Origin: WVWN01 sp964563535
Lineage (GTDB): Bacteria > RBG-13-66-14 > B26-G2 > WVWN01
Direction: 5' to 3'
Assembly (NCBI GenBank): GCA_964563535.1
Contig: CAZLXP010000001.1
Span: 1 to 64,000, forward strand
Length of the DNA: 64,000 bases
The translations under genes and the position numbers were made by a program. A model generated the notes under the pieces. That model was not told the DNA's origin, made no database searches, and saw nothing but the letters and a program-made list of their open reading frames with translations. How positions within the stretch are numbered: position 1 is the stretch's first letter; each line of letters starts with the position of its first letter. Positions 49,783-59,000 of the stretch are shown here, piece by piece.

Positions 49783-51113
49783 TTTAAGGAATATTTAGTC
49801 CCGCGGCCGGTCGTACCTTCTTTCTTTAAAACGCCCTTTGCGACGAGGTCTTCCAAATCCCTTGTAGCCGTTGCTTTAGCTACACCGTACTTCGTTTGGT
49901 AGGTTTTATTGTCGATACTGCCTTCGGTTTTGACGAACGCCACGCATTTAATCTGTCGTTCTTTAAGCCCCAGAGATTTTAAGTGGTCGGCCGTGAACGG
50001 GTCTTGTGAAAAGAGGGCATTAAAACCGCCGTTGTCCTCGGAAAAAAGAGGTTCCGGGAGGCCAACCGAACGACACGCTTCAATCATCCTGGTCGTCCCG
50101 GTGCCCCACCGTTCAATAAAACCCGCGAAATGGAACGCCTGCGCGAGCAAAGGGTTGCGGGGCATAGAAGGGTGACCGGGACGCCGTAGGTCATCGATTG
50201 TAATACCGGCAGGCAAGAAGCCGGGGTTCCAAATCTCCAAGCGGTCTTCGTAAAGGCGGATTTGTATATCGCCAGCGGCGGCGTAATCTCGGTGAGCCAG
50301 GGCGTTCAAAACCGCTTCTCTTAATGCTGGGAGCGGGTATTCCCAAACTTCGTCACGGCGAAATGCTTCCGCGGATAATTCAGACGTGTTTACTGCGCTT
50401 ACGTTTTTAAGGTTTGCGTGGAACCATTCGGTTACCCGTTCGATTTGCACCCAGAGGTTTCCCGTTATCGTCTCGTCGTTTTGTACGCCTCCCGCGACGA
50501 ACCGGCCGATATGGACCGTCGCACCAGGGATATAAATTTGGGGGTTATCGGTAAAGAGAAGGACTCCTGCGTGGTTCAACTGCCCATCTCTAATTAGCGT
50601 AAGGTTCCCCAGAATTGTATCGGTTTCCACCACCGCCGCGGCCGGCATACGGTCCCAGGCGTACCTTCGAAACGAGTCTATGGCAACGGCACTTATACGG
50701 TCCGGGTTAATCCCAGACGGTAAGCTATCCCACGTCGGGCCGTAAAGAGAAAGTAATTTCGCGGCGATTTCTTCGGTCGTCATCAACCGCGTCGTGTTAC
50801 CTACCCTTTTATAATACCTCCCCTGGTAGGAGATTAAAACTGAAGACGCCGCGACCTCGATTTTGAATACTACCGAGTCCCCATAAAATAGGCGTTCTAC
50901 ACTCGGATTTAAACCCAAAGCGCTTATCTGGTCCATCATAGCCGAGAAATCGCGGTCCGATAAGGTAATACCCTTAATAACACCTCGGACGTCAACCCCT
51001 AAATACAAAGCGCCGCCGCGGGTGTTCGCGAAAGCCGCGATCGTTTCTAATCCCGCATCGTTCCACGATTCCTTGAATTCGGTAGTCTCGTCTTCGGTTA
51101 ACCCGATATTAAC
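49773..51113 (-). CDS. Schlafen/AlbA_2-domain protein with GHKL-like ATPase region and winged helix
   Basis: ATG 51113 behind AAGGGAATCA gives 446 residues; an upstream start at 51167 would read through scar sequence. N-terminal AlbA_2 domain (ETTEFKESWNDAGLETIAAFANTRGGALYLGVD), central RecG-like/HATPase_c_4 region (YPLPALREAVLNALAHRDYAAAGDIQIRLYEDRLEIWNPG ... GTGTTRMIEACRSVGLPEP) and a C-terminal winged helix (NKTYQTKYGVAKATATRDLEDLVAKGVLKKEGTTGRGTKY). Such proteins act as regulators or accessory defence factors, sometimes as tRNA nucleases in related Schlafens. AT-richer than res and mod, inserted between them. Confidence 0.85.
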   Translation of the reverse strand, partial: VNIGLTEDETTEFKESWNDAGLETIAAFANTRGGALYLGVDVRGVIKGITLSDRDFSAMMDQISALGLNPSVERLFYGDSVVFKIEVAASSVLISYQGRYYKRVGNTTRLMTTEEIAAKLLSLYGPTWDSLPSGINPDRISAVAIDSFRRYAWDRMPAAAVVETDTILGNLTLIRDGQLNHAGVLLFTDNPQIYIPGATVHIGRFVAGGVQNDETITGNLWVQIERVTEWFHANLKNVSAVNTSELSAEAFRRDEVWEYPLPALREAVLNALAHRDYAAAGDIQIRLYEDRLEIWNPGFLPAGITIDDLRRPGHPSMPRNPLLAQAFHFAGFIERWGTGTTRMIEACRSVGLPEPLFSEDNGGFNALFSQDPFTADHLKSLGLKERQIKCVAFVKTEGSIDNKTYQTKYGVAKATATRDLEDLVAKGVLKKEGTTGRGTKYSLKGS

Positions 51114-51124
51114 CATTGATTCCC

Positions 51125-51220
51125 TTACCAATCCGTACCCTCTCGCGTACCGAAGCAGAAGTGCCACGCCGGCTCCTCGAAGGGCGAGTTAATGATGGGT
51201 TTATCGACGCCGTTGCGCAT
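51125..51220 (-). pseudogene. Duplicated 5' end of the res gene (insertion scar)
   Basis: A 31-codon frame MRNGVDKPIINSPFEEPAWHFCFG ending in TAA matches the start of Res (MRNVVDKPIINDPFEEPRQHYVFG). It lies between the glycosylase stop and the Schlafen start. The inserted Schlafen gene therefore brought, or left behind, a second copy of the res start. Confidence 0.85.
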
Positions 51221-51236
51221 CGCGATATCCGCGTTA

Positions 51237-52136
51237 TTAGTCTCTAAGCCACGTTTCAAATACGGCGGAAAGAGTTTCGACGTGCTCATCAACCATCTGT
51301 TTCGCTTCGTCTTTCTCGCCGGATTTTAATCGGTCCAATATTTCGTAAAACCATATCTTAGAACGCGCTATTTGAGCAGCGAAATACCAAGCCCCTTGGT
51401 TAAAAGATTCGGGCAAAACCCCGTATTCCAAGGATTTGGTGACGATATTTCTTCTTGCTTCCGCATCTTTTTTAGGTTTAGGCACGCTCGATATTTCGCT
51501 TATACGTCCGATCCAAATATCCACCGGTTGAAGGAGTTCTCTATTAAGGACGTTTTCGCACTGACCGACTTCTTCGAATAGCCCGTAATAACTGGCAACA
51601 TCTCTTAAAAAAAACGAAGCGATTTTCTCGCCGACGCCGTTCACACCAATAATCCGCTGAAACGCGTCTTTTATTCTACGTTGTTCTATCTGCGTTTTCG
51701 CATAACCTATTATTGTCTCTTTGCCCTCTGGGCCGAAGCGTTCGATTACCGAATCTTGGATCGTTTTATATTCACCTTTCTTAGTTACGTACTTCGTATT
51801 CTTTGGGGCGAGCGGATTGGCTTTAACATTCGCCCGCGGTTCTTCAGTTCCTGGTTCCTGGAAACGCGCCAACTTTTTAATATATTCCCGCCAGATCGCA
51901 TCCGTCGTTAAATCCGGCGCCCTTAATACCGTTTCCGCCGCAGCGTAAGCGTAGTCACGAGCCGCCCCTTGTCGTTCGTACGCGTAACCCCATAAGAAAA
52001 TGGCTAGAGCCTTCCTCTTATCTTGGAGCGGTTCATCTTTGTTAGTAACGTAACGTCCCCACGTAGGAAACAGGTACCTCGCCCGGTATAACCGCCCTAC
52101 ATCTGCGAAAAACTCGAATAAATCCCTTTCGCTCAT
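51237..52136 (-). CDS. HhH-GPD-like DNA glycosylase family protein
   Basis: 299 residues, ATG 52136, with an ATGA overlap to the extended methyltransferase frame. The HhH block is FQRIIGVNGVGEKIASFFLRDVASYY, followed by LLQPVDIWIGRISEI, where the Asp is the usual catalytic acid of the HhH-GPD superfamily. N- and C-terminal helices are longer than in housekeeping OGG/Nth proteins. OGG-like proteins occur as ancillary members of type IV CBASS, but this gene sits in the restriction locus, 5 kb from the CD-NTase. It may remove or sense modified bases. Confidence 0.65.
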   Translation of the reverse strand: MSERDLFEFFADVGRLYRARYLFPTWGRYVTNKDEPLQDKRKALAIFLWGYAYERQGAARDYAYAAAETVLRAPDLTTDAIWREYIKKLARFQEPGTEEPRANVKANPLAPKNTKYVTKKGEYKTIQDSVIERFGPEGKETIIGYAKTQIEQRRIKDAFQRIIGVNGVGEKIASFFLRDVASYYGLFEEVGQCENVLNRELLQPVDIWIGRISEISSVPKPKKDAEARRNIVTKSLEYGVLPESFNQGAWYFAAQIARSKIWFYEILDRLKSGEKDEAKQMVDEHVETLSAVFETWLRD

Positions 52137-52234
52137 ATCACCTCCGCTAACTCCACAACCTTAATAACCTCGTTACCGCGGAAGTCGATGACCTTCACGG
52201 CGACGCGGCTGTGCTCGCCCGGGTGGAAGGGCGC

Positions 52235-54847
52235 CTACTTCGTGCCGCGCATCCGGGCGAAGGCCTCCTCGTCGATGACGCCGCGCAGCGCCCGGCTGAG
52301 CTTGGCCCACGGGTTCTCGCCGCCCGGGAAGAACGCCTGGCAGACGCAGAAGGTCCGGCCGTCGTAGTCGTGGTCCAGGAACCAGGCGGCGACGTCCCGG
52401 CCGCGCGAGGACTTGACCTCGCCGGTCGTCGGGTCGTAGGTATCGACGCCGCGGAGCTCGGCGACCCAGGTCTTGCCGTGGCTGGCGTGCACGGCCACGT
52501 CGGGCTGGCCGAAGACGGTGAAGAGCTGGCTGCCGCGCGTCGTCTTCAACAGGTCGCCGACGAGGACGTCCGGGCAGACGTTCGCGAGCTCGAGGCGGAG
52601 GCCCGGTCGCGGCCGGCTCTCGACGAAGGTCGTCACCTCGGCCTCGAAGCCGAAGCCCGCGAAGACGAGCAGGCCGTAGCCGCCGGCCGCCGCCTCGCGA
52701 ATCGCCTCCTCCACCTGCTTGAACGTCACCGGGCCGTAGCGCGGGCCGAAGGAGAACGCGACGAGCTGTTTGTCGCCGTTCACCGCCACCTCGGCCCCGG
52801 CGTGCAGGAAGCCCCCCGACTTCACCGCCCTTATCCCCGGAACGTCGAGCTTCTTGCCGCCGGGGAAGGTGACGCCGTCGCGGCGCAGCAGCTCGACGAG
52901 GGTGGCGACGTGGTCGCCGGCGGGGTCGGCGACGCGGCCTTCACCGCGGCCGCGCCGGCTCAGGTCGTCGTCGCGCTCACCCGGCGCCAGCGCCCCCTCG
53001 GGCACTTCCGCGCCGGCGGGAACGGGGATGCCCTCGACGGTGAAGGGGCCGGCGACGCGGACGACGTTCCTCTCAACGTCGGGTTGGTCGTAGAGGGTCT
53101 CCTGCGGCGCGGCTCGAGCGATCTCGTCGTCGATGGCCTGCTGGCGTTTGCGCCGGCCGGCCCACCACTTCTTATGGAGTTCTTTGGCCTCCGCGGGCCA
53201 ATCCGCCGCGGCCTCGCGTGGGACCTCCCACTCCTCCCACTTTTGCCCGAGGGCTTTATTCAACTCGAGGCGGAGGGGCTCGAGATCGAGCTGGTGCTCC
53301 TCGTAGAGCTCGTCTATCCGGGGGTTCTGCGCGATGGACTTGAGCGTGACGTGGGGTACGGCCTTATAGACGAAGCCGCCGCGCGGGCCCTGGTCCGCGT
53401 TCGCGAGCTTGTAGTAGTCGTAGCGGGCGGTGAGGAGGCGCTGGCGCGCGAGGTTGAGGGCGACGTGGGAGGTGTCGCAGGTTATCCAGCGGCGGCCCCA
53501 CTTCTCGGCGCACCAGGCCGTGGTGCCGGAGCCGCACGTCGGGTCGAGGACCAAGTCGCCGGGGTCCGTGGTCATCAGGATGCAGCGTTCGATAACTTTA
53601 GGAGCTGTCTCTACGACGTACAATTTCTGGGCTACGTAGGTACTTACGACTGTATCGGCCCAGTAATTTGTAAAACTTACTAGCGGGAAATCGCTCAAAT
53701 AACTTTTATAAGCAAGCGTATTACCGGCGACGTAGAGCCTATTAGCAAGGCCTAACCGGTCTAGGCCTTCTTTTGTAGTTTTCCAATGGGCTTTCGTAGG
53801 GCAATTGAATTCCATTTTTAAAAAACGATAGGGCTTAGAGCCTTCCGTTGTCGCGCCAGATGAAAAAAGGCTATCCGCGTTAAAACGTTTCAACTCGGTC
53901 TCTTTATCATCAGACTTATCTTCTTTCGTTAATCTCCTAGCGATCCCCGGCGCTTCTTCTACCCAAGTATAAGCGCTCTCAACGGTCCTAACAGCTTTAA
54001 CCGAAAACAATTCGCGATATTTGAGAGAACTCATATCCCTAGAATACCAAAGAAGGAAATCAAAAACCGTATCGAGGGTCCGAGACCCTTTCCCGGTAGT
54101 TGTTATAAACGATATAATGCAAACGAAGTTGGCTCTTCCGAAAACCTCGTCCATTAGCTCCTTAACGTAATGGATATTTTCGTCGCTAATCTGCACGAAG
54201 ATGGAGCCGGATTCGGCGAGGAGGTCGCGGGCGAGGAGGAGGCGGTCGCGGAGGTAAGTGAGGTAGGAGTGGATGCCGAGGGTCCAGGTGTCGCGGTAGG
54301 CCTTGATCTGCTCGGGCTCGCGCGTGAGCGAGGCGTCGTCGCCGTCGCGGACGTCGCGCGAGGCCAGCGACGGCTGGAAGTTGGAGTTGTAGCCGACGCC
54401 GTAGGGCGGGTCGACGTAGATCATCTGGACCTTGCCGGCTATCAGCTCGCGCTCCAACAGCGAGTTCATCACCACCAGCGAGTCGCCCAGGACGAGGCGG
54501 TTGGCCCAGTCGACGTCGTGCTGGTAGAACTTTACGGCGTCGCCCAGCGCCAGCTCCTCCGCGGCGAAGAGGTCGCGCTGGACGTCCTCGCGCGCCGCCG
54601 CCCGGAGTATCGCCTTCGAGCTGACGCGCTCGTGGATGTGCAGCGGGACCGTGTCCACCGCGAACGAGAGGTGCTCGGCCTTCCCGGCCCACACGAGCTG
54701 GGGGTCGAGGTGCGGGTCGTACGCGTACGTCTTGCGCTCCGGCGCGTACGCGTCGTAGCCGGCCAGGCCGGCCTCCGGGTTGTTGGGCCGCTTCTCGTCG
54801 TGGCGGTAGTCGTCTATTTCGACGTCTTTCTTCTTGCGGCGGGGCAT
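52235..54847 (-). CDS. Type III-like N6-adenine DNA methyltransferase (Mod), with premature TAG
   Basis: 870 residues. Beta-class order: motif IV DPPY (146-149) before motif I VLDPTCGSGTTAWCAEKWG near 440. GC-rich ends enclose an AT-rich part (about 53590-54170; residues 225-420), the probable recognition domain, suggesting exchange. After the TAG at 52235 the frame stays open for 33 codons (APFHPGEHSRVAVKVIDFRGNEVIKVVELAEV) to TGA at 52133, where it overlaps the glycosylase ATG by ATGA. That extension is the normal end of this family, so the TAG is a premature stop of recent date or is read through. Residues 1-60 are charged; the start is as annotated without clear alternative. Confidence 0.9.
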   Translation of the reverse strand: MPRRKKKDVEIDDYRHDEKRPNNPEAGLAGYDAYAPERKTYAYDPHLDPQLVWAGKAEHLSFAVDTVPLHIHERVSSKAILRAAAREDVQRDLFAAEELALGDAVKFYQHDVDWANRLVLGDSLVVMNSLLERELIAGKVQMIYVDPPYGVGYNSNFQPSLASRDVRDGDDASLTREPEQIKAYRDTWTLGIHSYLTYLRDRLLLARDLLAESGSIFVQISDENIHYVKELMDEVFGRANFVCIISFITTTGKGSRTLDTVFDFLLWYSRDMSSLKYRELFSVKAVRTVESAYTWVEEAPGIARRLTKEDKSDDKETELKRFNADSLFSSGATTEGSKPYRFLKMEFNCPTKAHWKTTKEGLDRLGLANRLYVAGNTLAYKSYLSDFPLVSFTNYWADTVVSTYVAQKLYVVETAPKVIERCILMTTDPGDLVLDPTCGSGTTAWCAEKWGRRWITCDTSHVALNLARQRLLTARYDYYKLANADQGPRGGFVYKAVPHVTLKSIAQNPRIDELYEEHQLDLEPLRLELNKALGQKWEEWEVPREAAADWPAEAKELHKKWWAGRRKRQQAIDDEIARAAPQETLYDQPDVERNVVRVAGPFTVEGIPVPAGAEVPEGALAPGERDDDLSRRGRGEGRVADPAGDHVATLVELLRRDGVTFPGGKKLDVPGIRAVKSGGFLHAGAEVAVNGDKQLVAFSFGPRYGPVTFKQVEEAIREAAAGGYGLLVFAGFGFEAEVTTFVESRPRPGLRLELANVCPDVLVGDLLKTTRGSQLFTVFGQPDVAVHASHGKTWVAELRGVDTYDPTTGEVKSSRGRDVAAWFLDHDYDGRTFCVCQAFFPGGENPWAKLSRALRGVIDEEAFARMRGTK

Positions 54848-54887
54848 AGGGGGACCTCTTTTATTCGGACCGCTACTAGAAAGGGTT

Positions 54888-55718
54888 TTACGTTCCGGTA
54901 GACGAAGTAGATTCCGCTAAATACGCCCTAGTAGTCAGTAAAAAATCTACTATGGAATTAGTGATCATAAGTATAACGCAAACGGGTATTAATCCTAATT
55001 GGTAAAATATGAAAATAAATAAGGCGTGTATTCCATTATTCCATATCCACACGGTGTAATGGATTGCTTTAGAACGTATATCGACTATAAATAACCATAT
55101 GGAATTGAATATTAGAAGGGTTATTACTAACCTTAAAAAAACCGCGAAATCGCCGAAAGCCGAGCCGCAGATATTGAAAAAAATAAAACCGTGCAACATA
55201 AGGAACAAAACATCAACCCAAATCGAAAGTTCTTTTAAGCCCTGTTTCGAGAAAATCCTCGGAGTACTTTTAGGCTTAGTGTTACCTAACGAGTCAACTA
55301 AAGGTTTTATATTGCAAACCGGAGCGAATGCGAACCTAACGAGAAATAAAGTACACACTATTAACGGCCACAAATTAAAAACTACGTTAGATAAATAACC
55401 CAAGACTGCTGTTAAGGTAACCGAAAGCGCCTCTTTGGGGGAGTACAACCTTAATTCTAAAATTTCGTAAAAACCCCCTTCTTTATTAGCATCTTCGATT
55501 ACTGTTTTAAAACCATAAACTAGGAATATCGAATATAGTATTTCCAGTACTCGAATACACGAATTATAATTCGGCGGGGATGTCCGTTCTTTTAACCCCA
55601 TAATCGCTATTAATATTGCCCGTATCCCGTGTCCTGGTCCCGTAGCCGGTGGATTATTGTTACTAGCTTTCCTTCGAGATCGAGCGCCGGTTTTTTTATC
55701 TTCCCCTTTTTTCTTCAT
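54888..55718 (-). CDS. Polytopic membrane protein of unknown function
   Basis: 276 residues, very AT-rich. A Lys/Arg-rich N-terminus (MKKKGEDKKTGARSRRKA) precedes about five or six hydrophobic helices (YNSCIRVLEILYSIFLVYGF, ALSVTLTAVLGYLSNVVFNLWPLIVCTLFLVRF, ISIWVDVLFLMLHGFIFFNICGSAF, FLRLVITLLIFNSIWLFIV, HALFIFIFYQLGLIPVCVILMITNSIV). It ends 40 nt before mod and is probably cotranscribed from the promoter at 55995-56023. Function unknown; membrane effectors of this look occur in defence loci. Confidence 0.65.
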   Translation of the reverse strand: MKKKGEDKKTGARSRRKASNNNPPATGPGHGIRAILIAIMGLKERTSPPNYNSCIRVLEILYSIFLVYGFKTVIEDANKEGGFYEILELRLYSPKEALSVTLTAVLGYLSNVVFNLWPLIVCTLFLVRFAFAPVCNIKPLVDSLGNTKPKSTPRIFSKQGLKELSIWVDVLFLMLHGFIFFNICGSAFGDFAVFLRLVITLLIFNSIWLFIVDIRSKAIHYTVWIWNNGIHALFIFIFYQLGLIPVCVILMITNSIVDFLLTTRAYLAESTSSTGT

Positions 55719-55796
55719 ATTTATTACCTTCCCGAAAAACCCATTAACTCGAGGTGATAAAAGCTAGATCTGTAGGGATAATATAAATGACCCATT

Positions 55797-55988
55797 CTAA
55801 ACGCGAACTCCTCTCCGTTTAATACTCCGGTTCAACGCTGAACAGCGGGAGGAGGTCGCCGATGAGCTTGTGCTCCAAGTAGAACCCCGTAAATAAACCG
55901 ACCGCCCCCGGCCTGCGCCGGCGGGCGGCATAGCGGAGTTGCCTCCGGTCTTTTTCGCGTTCTCGCTCTCGAGCCTCCCTGATTCCAT
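55797..55988 (-). CDS. Short ORF directly behind a strong promoter (left repeat copy)
   Basis: ATG 55988 lies six nt after the -10 box TAAAAT, so any transcript would be leaderless. 63 codons beginning MESGRLESENAKKTGGNSAM, PPAGAGRGR. The first 30 codons match the same short frame at 62711 (MDSRRLENRNAKRIGGNST, PPAGSGWGR); thereafter they diverge. It may be a leader peptide or just the 5' end of a structured leader with a GCCCGCCGGC-type hairpin. Confidence 0.4.
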   Translation of the reverse strand: MESGRLESENAKKTGGNSAMPPAGAGRGRSVYLRGSTWSTSSSATSSRCSALNRSIKRRGVRV

Positions 55989-56023
55989 ATCCTCATTTTA
56001 ATCGCCGCGGCGGCCTAAGTCAA
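55888..56023 (-). repeat. Promoter-leader direct repeat, left copy
   Basis: Minus strand TTGACT (56018-56023), 17 nt, TAAAAT (55995-56000), ATG six nt later, a GGAGGCAACTCC hairpin and a GC-rich hairpin ending near 55888. The copy at 62627-62746 has the same order and spacing. The two flank the STAND gene. 55719-55796 and 56024-56075 hold no gene. Confidence 0.8.
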
Positions 56024-56075
56024 GGTATTACGGCAGGAGGTCGGGAATACTATGTTTACGATAATTGGCAAAGTA

Positions 56076-59000
56076 TTAATTACGCGCATTTAGAAGTGGT
56101 ATTCTAAATACGTCTTTATACGTGCGCCAGTCCATCTGGCACTCAGGTTTGTACCTATCAATACTGCGTCGTATTGATATATATGCCCATACCTCCATCC
56201 TCCGATTATCTGCAATTCGTTCTAAAATATCTCTTTTGATCTCGAGTAGGAATCCTTCCGATTTCGGCTTATGACGCCGACGGCCCTGATCGAAAGCTTC
56301 CTGCCACTCTATTGATCTAACGGCTTTATGCCCGTTCATATTATATCCAAACTCGTCGCCAGCCGCCGGTAGGAAGCCAACCTCCTCCGCTATTGAATGA
56401 TTTAATGCGGCGAGGTCCAGAGTACGCGTTCCCCGAAATGCCCGTCGAGTGATAACTACGAGCGGGAAGAAGCCAGCGACGGAAGGTGGTGCGTTACTTC
56501 TCGCTAATTCGTACCTATAAAGATTCCGAAAACGCGATAATGAGCCTTCCCGGATTTCGTCGTAAGCTTCGTCAACTGTCGGGACCGTTCCACCCCGAGG
56601 TATGCCGAACGTGATAACCCAGGTAAGGTTGGCGCGTTGCGTATCCGGGCTTAACCGCTCGCCCGTTCTTTGTTCGGTATTTTCGAATAACGTGATCCAC
56701 TCTGGATCTCGCGAATCGTAGTGGGCTTGTAGTCCTCCAACATCGGCGAATTCCAAGAATTCATCATCGGTAAGTCCATCGTTAATCCATGAAATCCGGT
56801 CGGGGCGAATAACCCGTTTTACTAAATTATCAGTTGGATCCGAAAGCCTTAATATATCCTCGTTATATTGGAGGAAATCGAATTCTATCTGACCTGTTTC
56901 TACTAACGATTGTATAGCGCGGTTTAATGCCGACCGCGTTTCCCGTCCGAATTCGCCTTCTATCTCGATTAAATCGAAATTCGTATTAATGTTATATTCT
57001 TGATAGACAGCGTATTCGTCCTTAAGACCTTCTTCTAGCCGCGGATAAAGCCGTGAAAGTTCCGTAAGGAAACGTTTTTTGAGTTCCTCTCCTGGGGCTC
57101 CTTTGCCTAATACGTTCATCATCCACTCTATGTACTTCGGGAATTGAACCTTTTCTCCCGCTTTCATTTCCAATTGCGGAAGTCGTCGCGAGATAATACG
57201 CGGCGACTCGACTAAACCGCGAGAACACGCGAGTGTCTTGGTCGGAATATCCGCTCCTCGTTGGGCCGCGACCTCTATAGATTTATCAATAGTAATCCTT
57301 AGATTACGATGGTTTTCGTGCTGGCCGAGTTTTACAAGTCGGGATGCGAAACGTTCAGCTACTCCCGTGTTATAGATGAAGACCGAAAACATTAAAGTCG
57401 TAACATACTCCTTCTGTCCGTCCGTTAAACTTCCCCAAGTATCCAGGATTACTTCTATCAACTCTACCCGTTCTGTTAATAATCGGAAAAGGGCATCCTG
57501 GGCTAATAGGCGGAGACCTACGACAGGGTAATCGAATAACTCGATTAAATAACTCAGGCACGCGTTTTCGAAGGTACTCGATCGCCCGTTAGTCAACCAC
57601 CCTAAGTCCGAAGGTTTTTCTATTATACCGGCTACGAGGCGTTTATTATACTCCGACCAAATATCGTAAAGTTTTAACGCGTCGAAACTCGAGGTTTTGG
57701 CGACGAATTTCAACAAATTATCGAGTTGGTAAATTATCGACTCGGGGTACTTTTGGTACTCCCGCCGGAAACCTTCGAATAAAACCTCTATTGACTTTTC
57801 TTTGTCGAACTCCAGGAGTTTAGTGAAAATAATATGGCCAAGCTCCCCGTAAGATTCGAGGTATTTACCTAGAGCCTCCCAAGCTTCGACTAAATCCGTA
57901 ACGGCACGGTCCGGATCGGATGCTTCCCAACGACAAGCCACTTCGTACAAACCTACAGCTTTAGTCCCGGATCTACACCGTTGGCGATAGAACGCCTCCC
58001 ATTCTTCCAACGCCGCTGAAGGTGCCGATTTCACCCATCCCGGCAATCGACTCCGTACTTCTTCATCAAGCGACAACGGGATATCTACGGTTCGAACTAA
58101 ACTGTCAAGCCACCCTTCGACATCGAAGTACCCTTCAAAGTCTTCGGCCGTAACGGCGACTGGTAAAATATCTGATATCGCGACGACGAACTCGTTAAAG
58201 GCTTGGCGAAGGATTTCCCTTGTTCGTAGTCCTCCCTCTAGAGGTGCGTCCATTGCTTTATCGGTTAATTCTCCGAAATATACGTCGATGTGTTTGTCTT
58301 CGATATCCTCCTCTTCTCGGCAGGCGGCTTTCGCCAGAGCCATTTTTATATCTGGGCGGGTACTATCTAATTCCCGGAGGCGTCCTTTTCGGGTTTCTTC
58401 ACGACACGCTTCATCAAATATCGTTTCTAGTTCACTCAAAACGTCGCCCGAAAAACCTTCGAGCTCTTCCGCCCATCTTTCCCTTTCGGAGGATGCCCCA
58501 GGGTATAATCTGGTATCCGCGCCTTCTTCGCTTTTAGGCGGGTACTTCGCGTAATCACTACTTACTTCTAAGGGCGCATTTCCAAGCGAGATCCACAATT
58601 CCGCCCAACGTCCTAACTCCTCAGGCATATCTTTCTCAACAAGGAGTACGTAGCGCCAGAATTCGTAAGCGTTTATAGCAGTACCAATATCGTCGTTTTT
58701 AAGGGCCGCTGAATAAACGGAGAACATAGCTGGCTTCGTTTGGTCGTTGAACCACCGGTAATCCTCCCATCGGTCTAAAGTTTCTGCAAGAGCTAGAACG
58801 AAGCGGCGGTCCACGTCGGTGTTCTCCGCGAGTACGCGTACGATATCACTTAGAGTAACATCTCGGAAAACCAGTTCCTCTTCGCGACTAAGAGCCTTTA
58901 AAGCTACCCTTGGGTCGATTTTCGAAATGAATTCGATTAGGCCCCCGATAGCTGTAGCTACTGTTTTCGCTTGCGTAACGCCGTCGAGTTTATGAGCGAG

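Noticed and set aside
21127..52240. Genome-wide recoding of TAG or TGA
   Set aside because: Several intact genes end normally at TAG or TGA (for example 18302-18730, 14291-14734), so the three in-frame stops are more likely single mutations or local readthrough.
52211..53683. 490-codon plus-strand open frame opposite the methyltransferase
   Set aside because: It is antisense to a gene with clear DPPY and DPTCGSG motifs; its Ala/Glu/Arg/Val-rich sequence is the usual mirror of GC-rich coding DNA and it has no ribosome site or family motif.
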